Assembly: GCF_000009985.1 (NCBI RefSeq)
Contig: NC_007626.1
Span: 2,078,001 to 2,142,000 of the forward strand
DNA: 64,000 nucleotides
Direction: 5' to 3'
From: Paramagnetospirillum magneticum AMB-1
Lineage (GTDB): Bacteria; Pseudomonadota; Alphaproteobacteria; Rhodospirillales; Magnetospirillaceae
Below, piece by piece: positions 7,236 through 16,400 of the stretch (positions within the stretch are counted from its first letter, which is position 1; each line of letters opens with the position of its first letter). The notes under the pieces are model-generated. The model saw only the letters and a list, made by a program, of their open reading frames with translations, did no database searches and was not told the origin of the DNA. The translations under genes and the position numbers were made by a program.

Positions 7236-8328
7236 TATGTCCCGCCGCGACTGGCCCGCAAATCTGCGCTGCCGGCGGGACGGATATTATTCGTGGGTGA
7301 ACCCGACGGATGGCCGCGAATATGGCCTCGGCCGGGATAAGCGGGCGGCGTTCGCCCAGGCCGTCGAGGCCAACTTGCAGATTATGGCGCTTTGCGATAA
7401 GCCGCGCCTCGTCGACCGCCTCAACGGCACGACAGACACCACATTCGCCGATCTGGCGGCGCTGTACCGCCAAGAGATCGACAAGCGGCTCGAGCGAGCA
7501 AAGATCGTGAAGGCGACGGCCATGTCGATGCGACAGCGCCTCGCCACCATCGAAACCCGATGGGGGGCCACGAAGGTCGCCCAGATCACGACCAAAGACG
7601 CCGCCGATATGCTCCGAGAGTATGAAGACGCGGGCAAAGAGCGCATGGCGCAGTCTATGCGGTCTTTCATGCTGGATGTGTTTAACCACGCTGTTGCCAT
7701 CGGCTGGCGCGAAACGAACCCCGTGGCGGTCACCAAGGCCGTGACGGTCGAGGTCGAGCGGTCACGACTGACCCTCGAGGATTTCCGCGCCATCCACGCT
7801 TATGCCGCGGCTAACATGGCGCCCCGCGTTGCCAGGGCCATGGAGCTCGCGTTGATCACGGGCCAGCGCCGAGACGATCTGCGGAATATGGGGCCGAAGG
7901 ACATCAGCGACGGCTATTTATGGGTCGTCCAGTCCAAGGGCGGCGCCCGCGTTTCCATCCCGGTCGGCATTCGGCTGCAAGTGGTCAATTGGTCGCTGTC
8001 AGAGGTGGTTGCAAACTGCCGCGACGCCGTCTTGTCGAAGCACTTTCTGCACCACAACGCGATCGTGGGGAAGGCCCGACCTGGCGACCCGATCAGGGCT
8101 CAAACCATTTCCCTAGAGTTTGCCGAGGCCCGCGACAAAGCAGGCATCACGGGCAGCACCGGGAAGACACCGCCGACCTTTCACGAAATCCGATCGTTGG
8201 CCGCCAGGCTATGGACCGACGAGCGTGGCGAGGCTTTCGCCAAGGCGCTTCTCGGCCATAAATCGGCCGAGATGGCGGCGCTTTATCGGGACAAACGGGG
8301 CGACGATTGGGTGCGTGTTCCGGGCTGA
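7216..8328 (+). CDS. int: Lambda-type tyrosine integrase
   Basis: 370 residues. The N-terminus (RRDWPANLRCRRDGYYSWVN, then GREYGLGRD) is the arm-binding domain of lambda-family integrases; aligning it supports the ATG at 7216, inside the end of xis. The catalytic domain shows Arg (LITGQRRDDL, about 218), HEIRSLAARLW (about 324-334), LLGHKS (about 348) and the Tyr nucleophile in ALYRD (about 357). It catalyses prophage integration and, with Xis, excision. As the last gene of the element, it points to an attachment site just downstream. Confidence 0.92.
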   Translation: MPGKRRNMSRRDWPANLRCRRDGYYSWVNPTDGREYGLGRDKRAAFAQAVEANLQIMALCDKPRLVDRLNGTTDTTFADLAALYRQEIDKRLERAKIVKATAMSMRQRLATIETRWGATKVAQITTKDAADMLREYEDAGKERMAQSMRSFMLDVFNHAVAIGWRETNPVAVTKAVTVEVERSRLTLEDFRAIHAYAAANMAPRVARAMELALITGQRRDDLRNMGPKDISDGYLWVVQSKGGARVSIPVGIRLQVVNWSLSEVVANCRDAVLSKHFLHHNAIVGKARPGDPIRAQTISLEFAEARDKAGITGSTGKTPPTFHEIRSLAARLWTDERGEAFAKALLGHKSAEMAALYRDKRGDDWVRVPG

Positions 8329-8331
8329 TTA

Positions 8332-8365
8332 GGGACGATTTCGGGACGCATTCGGGACGCGGTTC
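8332..8365 (+). repeat. Three 11-12 bp tandem repeats downstream of int
   Basis: GGGACGATTTC (8332-8342), GGGACGCATTC (8343-8353) and GGGACGCGGTTC (8354-8365) lie directly after the int stop, followed by an AT-rich stretch up to 8395. Such repeats beside int are candidate arm-type Int or Xis sites, with an att core close by. The other prophage end is not in the window, so the core cannot be identified. Confidence 0.45.
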
Positions 8366-8395
8366 GGCAACACATTGATATTAAACGATAAAATT

Positions 8396-9841
8396 TCAAT
8401 GCACCGTGCAGACCATGCAGGGGTCAAAGGAGCGGACGACGTGCTGGACGGCGACTGGGGTGGTTTCGCCGGGCAGGACGGGGGCTCCGGCTAGCGCGAT
8501 TTCGAGGGCTCCTGGATTGCCTTGGGCATCGCGAGGGGAAAAGTTCCAGGTGGTCGGGGCGACAATCTGGTATTGGGCGATGCGGCCGTTGTGCAGGCCA
8601 AGCCAATGTCCCAGGGTCCCGCGGGCGGCCTCCACCAGGCCGACGGCGGCGCCTTCGCCGAGGGGGGAGGGGGGGGCGCAAAACGGCTCGGCCGGGCGGA
8701 TGGCGCGGATCCAGCTTTCCATGGCCGGGATCAGCCGGGCCAGTTCCAGCAGCCGGGCCACCACCCGGTCGTGCACCGAGCCGCCGGGGCGGGCGGCGTT
8801 GAGGGCGCGGGCCAGGGGGTGGCCGTCTACCACCTGACGGGCCAAGGCTCCCACCTCGGCCACCTGTCCGTCCAGGCGGGGCGCTTTGCACCAGCTATAG
8901 CCTTCGGGCTTATCGGGGGCGGGAATGGTTTTGCCGACGGCCGGCGCGAGGATTGCGCCCTCCATCCACGAGTGGGCATGATCCTCGCTGACCTGGGCCG
9001 GGTCGAAGGGCGTCGACGCGCCTTGGGCCCACACCCCGGGGGCGAACAGGCCGAAGCTTCCCGACGAGATGAAGCGGCCGGGGCCGGCGCCCAATCCGGT
9101 GAAGTCCAGGTCGCGGGCGATGTGCAGGAACAGGCGGAAATCGCCGGCCTCGGGCGGGGCGGCATCGGCCCAGGCATCGAGCGCGGGGAGTCCGTCGAGG
9201 GCGGCGATGGCTTCCAGGCTGTCGGCGAACAGATGGGTCTCCAGCGCCTCGCGGAACTCGGCCAGGATGGAGAGCAGGCGGATCTTCTCGCCCGGATCGA
9301 CGGCTTTGGTGACCCCGCCGGGCTGCAGCGCCAGCGAGTGCGGCCACTTGCCCGCCAGCAGGCCCATCAGATGCAGGAAGCGGGCTCGGGCCGGCAGCAG
9401 GGCTCGGGCGCATTCGCCATCGCCCGCCGCGAAACGCCGCCTGGCCGCGGCGAACCACGGCCGTCCGCCATAGCAGCTTCGCGCCAGATCGGGGGCGAAG
9501 AACAGCATGAAATGGGTGAGGTGATCGGCAGCGTTCTCGCAGGCCAGGATGAGATTGGTGGCCAGGGTGCCATTTTCCGGCATGGCGGCGGGACCCAAAC
9601 CCGCCAGGGCGCGGGCCGAGGCCACCGATTGCGATACCGAGCAGATGCCGCAGATCCTGGGGGCGATCACCAGGGCGTCCGAGGGCGGACGTCCCAGCAG
9701 GATCTGCTCGAAGCCGCGATAGAGGGGGGCGTTGACCCGGGCTTCGGCCACCCGTCCGTCCTGGACGTCCAGGGTCACTTCCAGGTCGCCCTCGACCCGG
9801 TTGAAGGGGCCGACGATCAGGCGGGTGGAGCTTAGGGTCAT
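8396..9841 (-). CDS. hupV: [NiFe]-hydrogenase large subunit, regulatory HupV/HoxC type
   Basis: 481 residues. The N-terminus (RLIVGPFNRVEGDLEVTLDV) and the two nickel-binding CxxC motifs (RICGICS near residue 65, DPCMVC at the very end) define a group 2 large subunit. The protein stops at DPCMVCTVH. It has no C-terminal extension, so no maturation protease is needed; this is a hallmark of H2-sensing HupV/HoxC proteins. The ATG overlaps the hupU stop. The 3' end lies 67 bases from the integrase gene, but the complete L2 motif argues against truncation. No HupT kinase or HupR regulator gene is adjacent in this window. Confidence 0.82.
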   Translation of the reverse strand: MTLSSTRLIVGPFNRVEGDLEVTLDVQDGRVAEARVNAPLYRGFEQILLGRPPSDALVIAPRICGICSVSQSVASARALAGLGPAAMPENGTLATNLILACENAADHLTHFMLFFAPDLARSCYGGRPWFAAARRRFAAGDGECARALLPARARFLHLMGLLAGKWPHSLALQPGGVTKAVDPGEKIRLLSILAEFREALETHLFADSLEAIAALDGLPALDAWADAAPPEAGDFRLFLHIARDLDFTGLGAGPGRFISSGSFGLFAPGVWAQGASTPFDPAQVSEDHAHSWMEGAILAPAVGKTIPAPDKPEGYSWCKAPRLDGQVAEVGALARQVVDGHPLARALNAARPGGSVHDRVVARLLELARLIPAMESWIRAIRPAEPFCAPPSPLGEGAAVGLVEAARGTLGHWLGLHNGRIAQYQIVAPTTWNFSPRDAQGNPGALEIALAGAPVLPGETTPVAVQHVVRSFDPCMVCTVH

Positions 9842-10863
9842 GGCGACTTCAGGGGCTTGCGGGCGGGTGGGACGATGACGTGGTCGGCATGGGCATTGGT
9901 GCGCACCCGCTGCGGCGTCGCCGATTTGGACAAGGCGGCCAGGGCGACGAACCATGCCTTGGGCATGTCCACCGGCAGCCCCACGGGGATGCCGGCCACC
10001 TTGGCGGTCTCCTGGAAGGGACCCGACGGCGTCTCGAAGGCGGGGGATGTGCAGTTGATGCAGGCATAGCCGCCATCGGTGCACGAGCCATAGCCGTTCC
10101 AGCGGCGGATATTGCAATCGCCTGGCGCCTGGGTGGCGCGACAGCCGAGGTTTTCCATTAGACAGCCGCGATCGGACGGCCGTGCCGCGCTGGCCTTGAA
10201 CTCATAGAACTCGTTGCGCCCGCAACCATGATGGGCCAGATGGTCGGCATAGGCGCGCGGACGGCCCAAGGCGTCCAGATGCTCGGCCGAGACATCGCCC
10301 AATGCCAGCGCCGCCAGGGTCTCGATCATCCAGCCCGGATGGGGGGCGCAGCCGGCGATGTTGACCACCGGCAGGCCCGAACCGGCGCGGAAGGCCTTGC
10401 CCAGCGCGCCGCCCGGGTCCCAGCCGGAATACTGCAGGCCGCGCGCGTCGGTGGGGTTGTGTCCGGCGGCCGGCATGCCGCCGAAGGCGGCGCAGCTTCC
10501 CACCGCCACCACGTGCCGGGCCTTGGGGGCCAATCGGGCGATCCAGTCCTTCATGGGGGCGCCGCTGCCCGACAGCATCTGGAAGCGCCCGCTGCCATTG
10601 GGGCCCAGTAACACCGATCCCTCGACGCACAGGCAGTCCAGGCGCAGCTTGCCCGTGGCGCAGTCCTCTAGCACGGCGAGCGCCTCGGCGCCGCTTTCCT
10701 CGGACAGCGAGGGATGCCACAGCAGCCGGATGCCGAACCGCGCCATCGAGCGCAGCAGCCCGGTATCATCGGCCGCCAGGGCTGCCATGGTGCAGCCGCC
10801 GCAACTGGCCGCCTGCAGCCACAGGACGTTATAGGTGTCGGGGGGAGGGGACGGCGCGACCAT
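9838..10863 (-). CDS. hupU: [NiFe]-hydrogenase small subunit, regulatory HupU/HoxB type
   Basis: 341 residues. The N-terminus NVLWLQAASCGGCTM is the proximal Fe-S cluster region, and further cluster ligands follow (GSCAAFGGMPAAG, NIAGCAPHPGW, HHGCGRNEFYEFK, GYACINCTSP). There is no twin-arginine signal peptide, so the enzyme is cytoplasmic, as expected for sensor (HupU/HoxB) or other group 2 hydrogenases. With HupV it would form the H2-binding module that signals to a histidine kinase. It is the first gene of a two-gene operon. Confidence 0.82.
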   Translation of the reverse strand: MVAPSPPPDTYNVLWLQAASCGGCTMAALAADDTGLLRSMARFGIRLLWHPSLSEESGAEALAVLEDCATGKLRLDCLCVEGSVLLGPNGSGRFQMLSGSGAPMKDWIARLAPKARHVVAVGSCAAFGGMPAAGHNPTDARGLQYSGWDPGGALGKAFRAGSGLPVVNIAGCAPHPGWMIETLAALALGDVSAEHLDALGRPRAYADHLAHHGCGRNEFYEFKASAARPSDRGCLMENLGCRATQAPGDCNIRRWNGYGSCTDGGYACINCTSPAFETPSGPFQETAKVAGIPVGLPVDMPKAWFVALAALSKSATPQRVRTNAHADHVIVPPARKPLKSP

Positions 10864-10895
10864 GCCGCCACATTAGAGGCTAGAGGGAGGCAGGT

Positions 10896-11552
10896 TCAAG
10901 CCTCTCCCGGTGGCTGGTCGCGGCCGATCAGGGCGCGGGCGGCCGGGGTGCGCCAGCCGAAGCGGACCGAGGCCACCCGCACCAGCACCGTCACCCCAAT
11001 GCCGGCCAGGGCCGCCAGCTGGGCCGCCAGTCCCATGCCCAGCGCAAGGACGGCGAAGACCATTCCGCCGGCCAGGGAGGCGGCGGCGTAGAATTCTCCG
11101 GGGCGGAAGATCAGCGGGTCTTCCCGGCTCATCAGGTCGCGCAGCACGCCGCCGCCCACCGCGTTGATCACGCCGATCAGCAAGGCGGGAATCCAGCCCA
11201 GGCCGGCGTTCAGCGCCTTTTGCGCCCCAAAGACCGTATAGAGCCCCAACCCCAGGGCATCCACCAGCAGGAAGACCAGGGCCAGACGGTTGAGGCTCTG
11301 GCCGAACACCAGGCCGATTACCGTGGCCACGACCACCGCCAACAGGTAATGGGACCCCAGCACCGCGGGGACCTGCTGCAGGAACAGCCCGTCGCGCAGC
11401 AGACCGCCGCCGATTCCGGTGACCAGGGCCAGGAAGAACACGCCGACGAAGTCATAGCCCTTGCGCATGGCCGTCAGCGCCCCGGTGAGCGCGAACAGGA
11501 AGGTGGCGGCCAGATCGAAGGCGAGGGGCAAGGTGAACTGGCCGATCAGCAT
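10896..11552 (-). CDS. UPF0126/TRIC-family membrane protein
   Basis: 218 residues with about seven membrane segments arranged as two repeated halves, each with a Gly-rich signature followed by LRD: TGIGGGLLRDGL (about 45) and NAVGGGVLRDLM (about 130). This is the UPF0126 (YicG/YadS) family, prokaryotic relatives of TRIC cation channels; the physiological ion is not established. It is read in the same direction as the upstream signalling operon, 10 bases after the diguanylate cyclase stop, so it may be co-transcribed with it. Confidence 0.8.
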   Translation of the reverse strand: MLIGQFTLPLAFDLAATFLFALTGALTAMRKGYDFVGVFFLALVTGIGGGLLRDGLFLQQVPAVLGSHYLLAVVVATVIGLVFGQSLNRLALVFLLVDALGLGLYTVFGAQKALNAGLGWIPALLIGVINAVGGGVLRDLMSREDPLIFRPGEFYAAASLAGGMVFAVLALGMGLAAQLAALAGIGVTVLVRVASVRFGWRTPAARALIGRDQPPGEA

Positions 11553-11562
11553 GGCGGGCGGT

Positions 11563-12516
11563 TCAGTATTCTATGCGGTTGCGGCCGTTGACCTTGGCAC
11601 GATACAGCGCCGTGTCGGCCCGTGCCACCGTATCCTTGAAGGATTCCCCGTCCTGGTACTGGGCCACGCCGAACGAGGCCGACGAGGTGCCGATGCCGGG
11701 GAACTGCGCCGAGGCGATGGCGGCGCGCAGTTTTTCCGCCAGGGCGGTCGCGCCATCCAGGTCGGTGTTCGGGCAGATGATCAGGAATTCCTCGCCGCCC
11801 CAGCGCCCGACCACATCCAAGGCCCGCACGCCGTGGCGCAGCAGCCCGGCCATGGCTTGCAGCACCTCGTCGCCGACATGATGCCCGTGAATGTCGTTGA
11901 CCGACTTGAAGTGGTCCACGTCGGAGATGATCAGGGAGACCGGTTCGGCATAGCGCTGGGCGCGGTCCAGTTCATGGGCGAAGGATTCGTCCAGGCGCCG
12001 ACGGTTGAACAGCCCGGTCAGGGCATCGGTGATGGAGGCCTTTTCCAATTCGACGCTTTTCAGCGCCAACATGGCATAGGCCTCGGACAATTCGTTCTGG
12101 GCGTTCTTGAGGGCGCCGATATCCACGGCGACGGAATGCTTGACGCGGCGGCCGTCGAACCAGTCGATCAGGGTTTCGCTCAACTGGTACCAGCAATTGT
12201 CGCGGTCGTTGAAGTGTTCGAACACGATGGTCGATGGCGCCTGCCCGCCCAGCGCCGACAAGGCGCCGATCTGGCAGAAATGGCAGGGGGCGGGCTGGTC
12301 GTAAATGGCCTTATGACAGGTCTGCCCCGGCTCTGCCCCGGTCTTGCTGCGCATGGCGTGATTGAGACTCACCAGCTCGCGCGTCCCGGCATCGACCACG
12401 TAGATGGGAAACGGAATGACATCCATGGCACCGTCGCTGCAGGCGGCCTGCGCCGCATGCGCACGTTTGGACACAGCCGCCATCCGGCTCCCCTGACCCT
12501 TGCGGAAAAGTTCCAT
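11563..12516 (-). CDS. PAS-like sensor diguanylate cyclase
   Basis: 317 residues. Residues about 30-135 form a PAS-like domain with a cysteine cluster (CHKAIYDQPAPCHFC), which could be a redox, metal or haem site. The C-terminal GGDEF domain has the active form GGEEF (about 238) preceded by RALD, an intact RxxD product-inhibition site, so c-di-GMP synthesis with feedback control is expected. No membrane segment is visible. The ATG overlaps the stop of the CheX-receiver gene, making it the third gene of that operon. Confidence 0.85.
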   Translation of the reverse strand: MELFRKGQGSRMAAVSKRAHAAQAACSDGAMDVIPFPIYVVDAGTRELVSLNHAMRSKTGAEPGQTCHKAIYDQPAPCHFCQIGALSALGGQAPSTIVFEHFNDRDNCWYQLSETLIDWFDGRRVKHSVAVDIGALKNAQNELSEAYAMLALKSVELEKASITDALTGLFNRRRLDESFAHELDRAQRYAEPVSLIISDVDHFKSVNDIHGHHVGDEVLQAMAGLLRHGVRALDVVGRWGGEEFLIICPNTDLDGATALAEKLRAAIASAQFPGIGTSSASFGVAQYQDGESFKDTVARADTALYRAKVNGRNRIEY

Positions 12517-13427
12517 CAGGCCTTGAAGACCCGCGCGATCATTTCACGCAGCTTGTCCGCCTTGATGGGCTTGAGGACATAGCCCTTGGCGCCTGCCTTC
12601 ACAGCCTTCATCACCATACCCTGTTGGCCATGGGAGGTCACCATGATGATGTTGGCGTCAGGGAATTCCTTCAAGATACCGGTGGTGGCTTCGATTCCGT
12701 CCATGTCGGGCATGGTGATGTCCATGGTGACGAGGTCGGGCTTGGCCTGACGATAGGCCTCCAGGGCCAGAGCCCCGCTTCCCGCCGTCTGGACCACCAG
12801 ATGCCCAAGTTCCATCAGCATGCCGGTCAGCGTCCGGACGGTCAGGAGCGAGTCGTCAACAATCAGAACCTTAAGCGGGTGCATGTTCCCCCCTTGAACT
12901 TCTTCTTCGTTAATAAAGTTCAATCTACGGTCGAAAAGCTCGGACGGGCCGATGAAATTGATGTCGAGAGTACCATGGCTGGTTGTCATTTCGATGGTGG
13001 TGAAAATCGCCTTTTTGGGACGAAGAATGTTCTTTTCTTCGTCTAATACGGAAGGGGGGGACAAACGTATCACGTTGCCGCCCTCGGCCAGATCCGCAGT
13101 GGCGTGTCCGAGGATGAAGTTGACCGTCTCGCCGGCCGTTTCCCGCAGGAACAGTTCGCGCTCGGAGGGTAGGACGTTCAGGTCGGCGGTCATCACCTCG
13201 CGGAGGTGTTCGAGCAGGACCCGCTGGAAGCTGAAGGCGATCAGCAGCTTGACCGGACCATCGGTGCAGACGACGGCGGTGACATCGCGCAATTGTAATG
13301 CATCGACGTTACCGGTGCGCGGCTTCGCTCTAGAGACCTTGAGTCCGATCTCCTCTTGGAAGTAGTCGCGGGTGCGGGTCAGCACCGCCGCCATGGTCGG
13401 CGGAAACTTCAACATGTCGAAGGTCAT
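12516..13427 (-). CDS. CheX-like phosphatase domain fused to a response-regulator receiver
   Basis: 303 residues. Residues 1-175 are a CheX/CheC-like domain with the ExxN phosphatase signature (ETVN in RETAGETVNFILGHATADL) and a downstream Pro. Residues about 183-303 form a receiver (LIVDDSLL, LVTMDITMPDMDG with the phospho-Asp, MVTSHG, Lys in LKPIK). The protein may dephosphorylate partner receivers while itself being phosphorylated. It overlaps the giant sensor gene upstream and the diguanylate cyclase gene downstream by ATGA, so the three probably act in one pathway. A free-standing paralogue of the CheX part is at 27680-28180. Confidence 0.82.
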   Translation of the reverse strand: MTFDMLKFPPTMAAVLTRTRDYFQEEIGLKVSRAKPRTGNVDALQLRDVTAVVCTDGPVKLLIAFSFQRVLLEHLREVMTADLNVLPSERELFLRETAGETVNFILGHATADLAEGGNVIRLSPPSVLDEEKNILRPKKAIFTTIEMTTSHGTLDINFIGPSELFDRRLNFINEEEVQGGNMHPLKVLIVDDSLLTVRTLTGMLMELGHLVVQTAGSGALALEAYRQAKPDLVTMDITMPDMDGIEATTGILKEFPDANIIMVTSHGQQGMVMKAVKAGAKGYVLKPIKADKLREMIARVFKA

Positions 13428-16400
13428 TGGGCCCGCCCCTCCACCTGAGGGGGGAAGGGGATGTGGAACAGGAAGTGGGTGCCGTGGCCGGGCCGTGAAT
13501 CAATGCGGATGCTGCCGCCCAGTTCCTCGACGCTGGCCTTCACGGCAGTCATGCCGACGCCCCGGCCGGACAGCTCGGTGGCCTCGGCGCGAATGCTGAT
13601 GCCTTCGGCGAAGACCAGGTCGGCGATATCCCAGTCGCTGACATCGTCGCTGGTCAACTCGGCGGCCCGCCGGCGCAGGGTCTCCACATCGATGCCGGCG
13701 CCGTCATCGGCGATGTCGATGTCAAGCGCGCCATTGTTGCGGCGGATGGCGCAGGTGATGGTGCCGATCTCGCTTTTGCCGGTGGACAGGCGGGAATCCG
13801 GGTCCTCGATGCCGTGATCGATGGCGTTGCGGAACACATGGCCGAGCGACCGCAGGAACGGCCCGAACACCTCGGGATCGATGCGCACGTCGTCGCCTTC
13901 CACCACCAGGGGCGCCACTTCCTTTTCCAGGCGGGCCGAGATCTGGTGGATCATCTTGTCGAAATCGGCGATGGCCTGGCGCAGCGACACGGTGCGGATA
14001 GCGGCGATTTCCTCGAGAACGTTCGGGATATCGGTTTCCGACAGCAGGCCGCGGGCAAAGCGTTCGAAGCGCTTGGCCTGTTCCGGGGTGACGGTGACCA
14101 CGCCGCGCCGGGCCATGAAATCGTCGCCCAGGGCCTCGCGGACGGTTTCAAGGTCGGCGTTGAGGACGGCTTGCCAGTCGCGGGCGAAGACCATGGTCGC
14201 CGCCTCGGCGGCATCGCCCCGGCGGCCGAGCCGCTGCAGCGAGGATTCCACGTCGTGCAACTGGGTGGGCAGGTGGTGGAAGCCCAACTGGTTGAAGGTG
14301 CCCTTGAAGGTGTGAATGGTCCGGTACAGCACCGCCCGGTCGCGGCCGCGCCACATTCCCGCGCCATCCTGGACGAAATTGGTGAACTCGGCGACGGCGT
14401 CGAAGAAGTCGTTGCCGTAGGTGACGGCCGACACGATCATCTCGAGGCGGGTCCGCTCGCGCGCCACCTGCGCGGCCAGGGCTTTCTCGCCGGTGATGTC
14501 GGTCAGCACCACCATGATCGAGCGGTTCAGCGGCTTGAACTCGGCCTTCAGGACGCGCCGGCCGATGGAGATCTCCTCGGGCAGCAGCGACAGATACAGC
14601 TCGGCGCGCGAGGTGTCGTGTTCCTTCAGGGCCTCCTCGATGCAGGCCCGGAGGGTGTCGCGGGCATGCTCGTTACCGGAGAACAGCAACTCGTCCACCG
14701 GCTTGCCGGCGGGCGAGCCGCCGAAGAAGGTCAGGCAGGGATGGCTGAATTCCGGCTCGACCACCAGATCGCCGCGGAAGGACAGGAAGCCCTGGCCGGA
14801 ATTGTCCAGAAGCGCCGAGACCTGGTCGCCTTTGGTCTTGACCGCCGACAGGGATTCCGCCAGCTCGCGGGTGCGGTCGCGGACCCGTTCCTCCATTTCG
14901 GTGTAGAGCAGGGCGTTTTCCAGGGAGATGGAGGCCTGGGTGGCCAGCAGGTCCAGCACCGCCACCCGCTTGCGGGTAAAGGCCCCGGCCGCCAGCCGGT
15001 TTTCCAGGTAGAGCACCGCCGACAGCGCCCCATGGGTGACCACGGGCAGGCACATCACCGACTTGACGCCGCTGCGCGCCGCGTAGCCTTCGGTCATGTA
15101 GGTGTTGGGGCCGATGGCGTTGTCGATCACCACCCTTTCGCGGGTGCGGGCCACGTATTGGAAGACGGTCAGCGGCAGGTCGTCCGAGGTGGGCGGGGCG
15201 GCGCAGGTGGACACGGCGATCAGGTCGCCCTCCACAACCGCCTCGGCCTCGATGCGGAAGCTGTCGCCATGGCGCAGGATCAGCAGGCCGCGATCGGCCC
15301 CGGCGTGCTCGACCACGATGCGCAGCAGGGATTCCACCAGCTTGCCCAGCACGATCTCGCCGGACACCGCTTGCTGCGCCTTGATGACGGTCATCAGGTC
15401 CAGCCCGTCGGCGCTGCCGCTGAAGCTGGTCATGGCGCCGTCGGCCAGGGCGGCCTCGGCCAGCCGGGGGAAGTTCTGATCGAGCTGGGCGACCTTGGCC
15501 AGCGCCCCCCAGCGCGTATAGCAATAGCGGGCGTTGCGCAGATAGTTCTCGGCGATGCTGGGCAGGCCCTGCTCGAGGCAGAACTGGCCGGCGCGCTCGT
15601 TGGCGATGGCCTCGCAATGGAGCTGGCCATGTTCGCGGGCGGTCAGGATGGCCCTTTCGTAAAGGCGCATGACCTCATTGCCGCCGCCGGACAGGGCGGC
15701 CATTTCGGCATCGATCAGGGCGGCGCGGGCGGCGAAGGTCTCCGGGCAGTGCTCGGCCCACAGTGCCAGCTTGCGATGGTGCTCGGCCAGCCAGGGAGCC
15801 ATTTCCTCCCGCCGCTCGGGTTCGGCGCTGGGATAGAGCGCGGTGATGGCCAGCGCTCCGTAGAAATGGTGGGAGGTCTCGATCACCGAAGACGAGATCT
15901 TCGGCACCAGGGCCGCCGTCTCGCGGGCAGCGCCCAGCGCTTCTTCGTAACGGCCCATCAGATAGGGGGTGACCTGCCGGACCACATGGTAGAAGGCGAT
16001 GCCGTAGCCATGGGCCGTCGCCACCAGCGCCTCGTAGGAGTTCTCGGCGCTGTCCGCGCCGGCGATGCCCGGCTTGACGTCCAGCTCGACTCCCTGCAGC
16101 CCGGCGATGAACAGTTCCTGCAGCCGCAGCATCAGGATCGCGAAGGGAATGCGGGCATTGGCGGCGAAGGGCGTGTACTTGCGCATATGGGCCAGCACCA
16201 CGTCCAGCGGCTCGCCCTTCTCGAACAGCATCCAGGCCGAGGCATAGGCCACATAGGCGGCATAGATCAGGTTGCCGGTATCCAGGCAGGTGCGGAAGGT
16301 CTCCTCCAGCACCGGCATGATGGAGGCGATGGGCTTGCTCCACGGCGTGACGAAATAGCCGTGGCGGAACAGCAAGGTCCCCTTCAGCGGGGCGCTGTCG

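Noticed and set aside
8396..8450. hupV truncated by prophage integration
   Set aside because: The L2 DPCxxC motif and the final His are complete, the exact end expected for HupV-type sensors.
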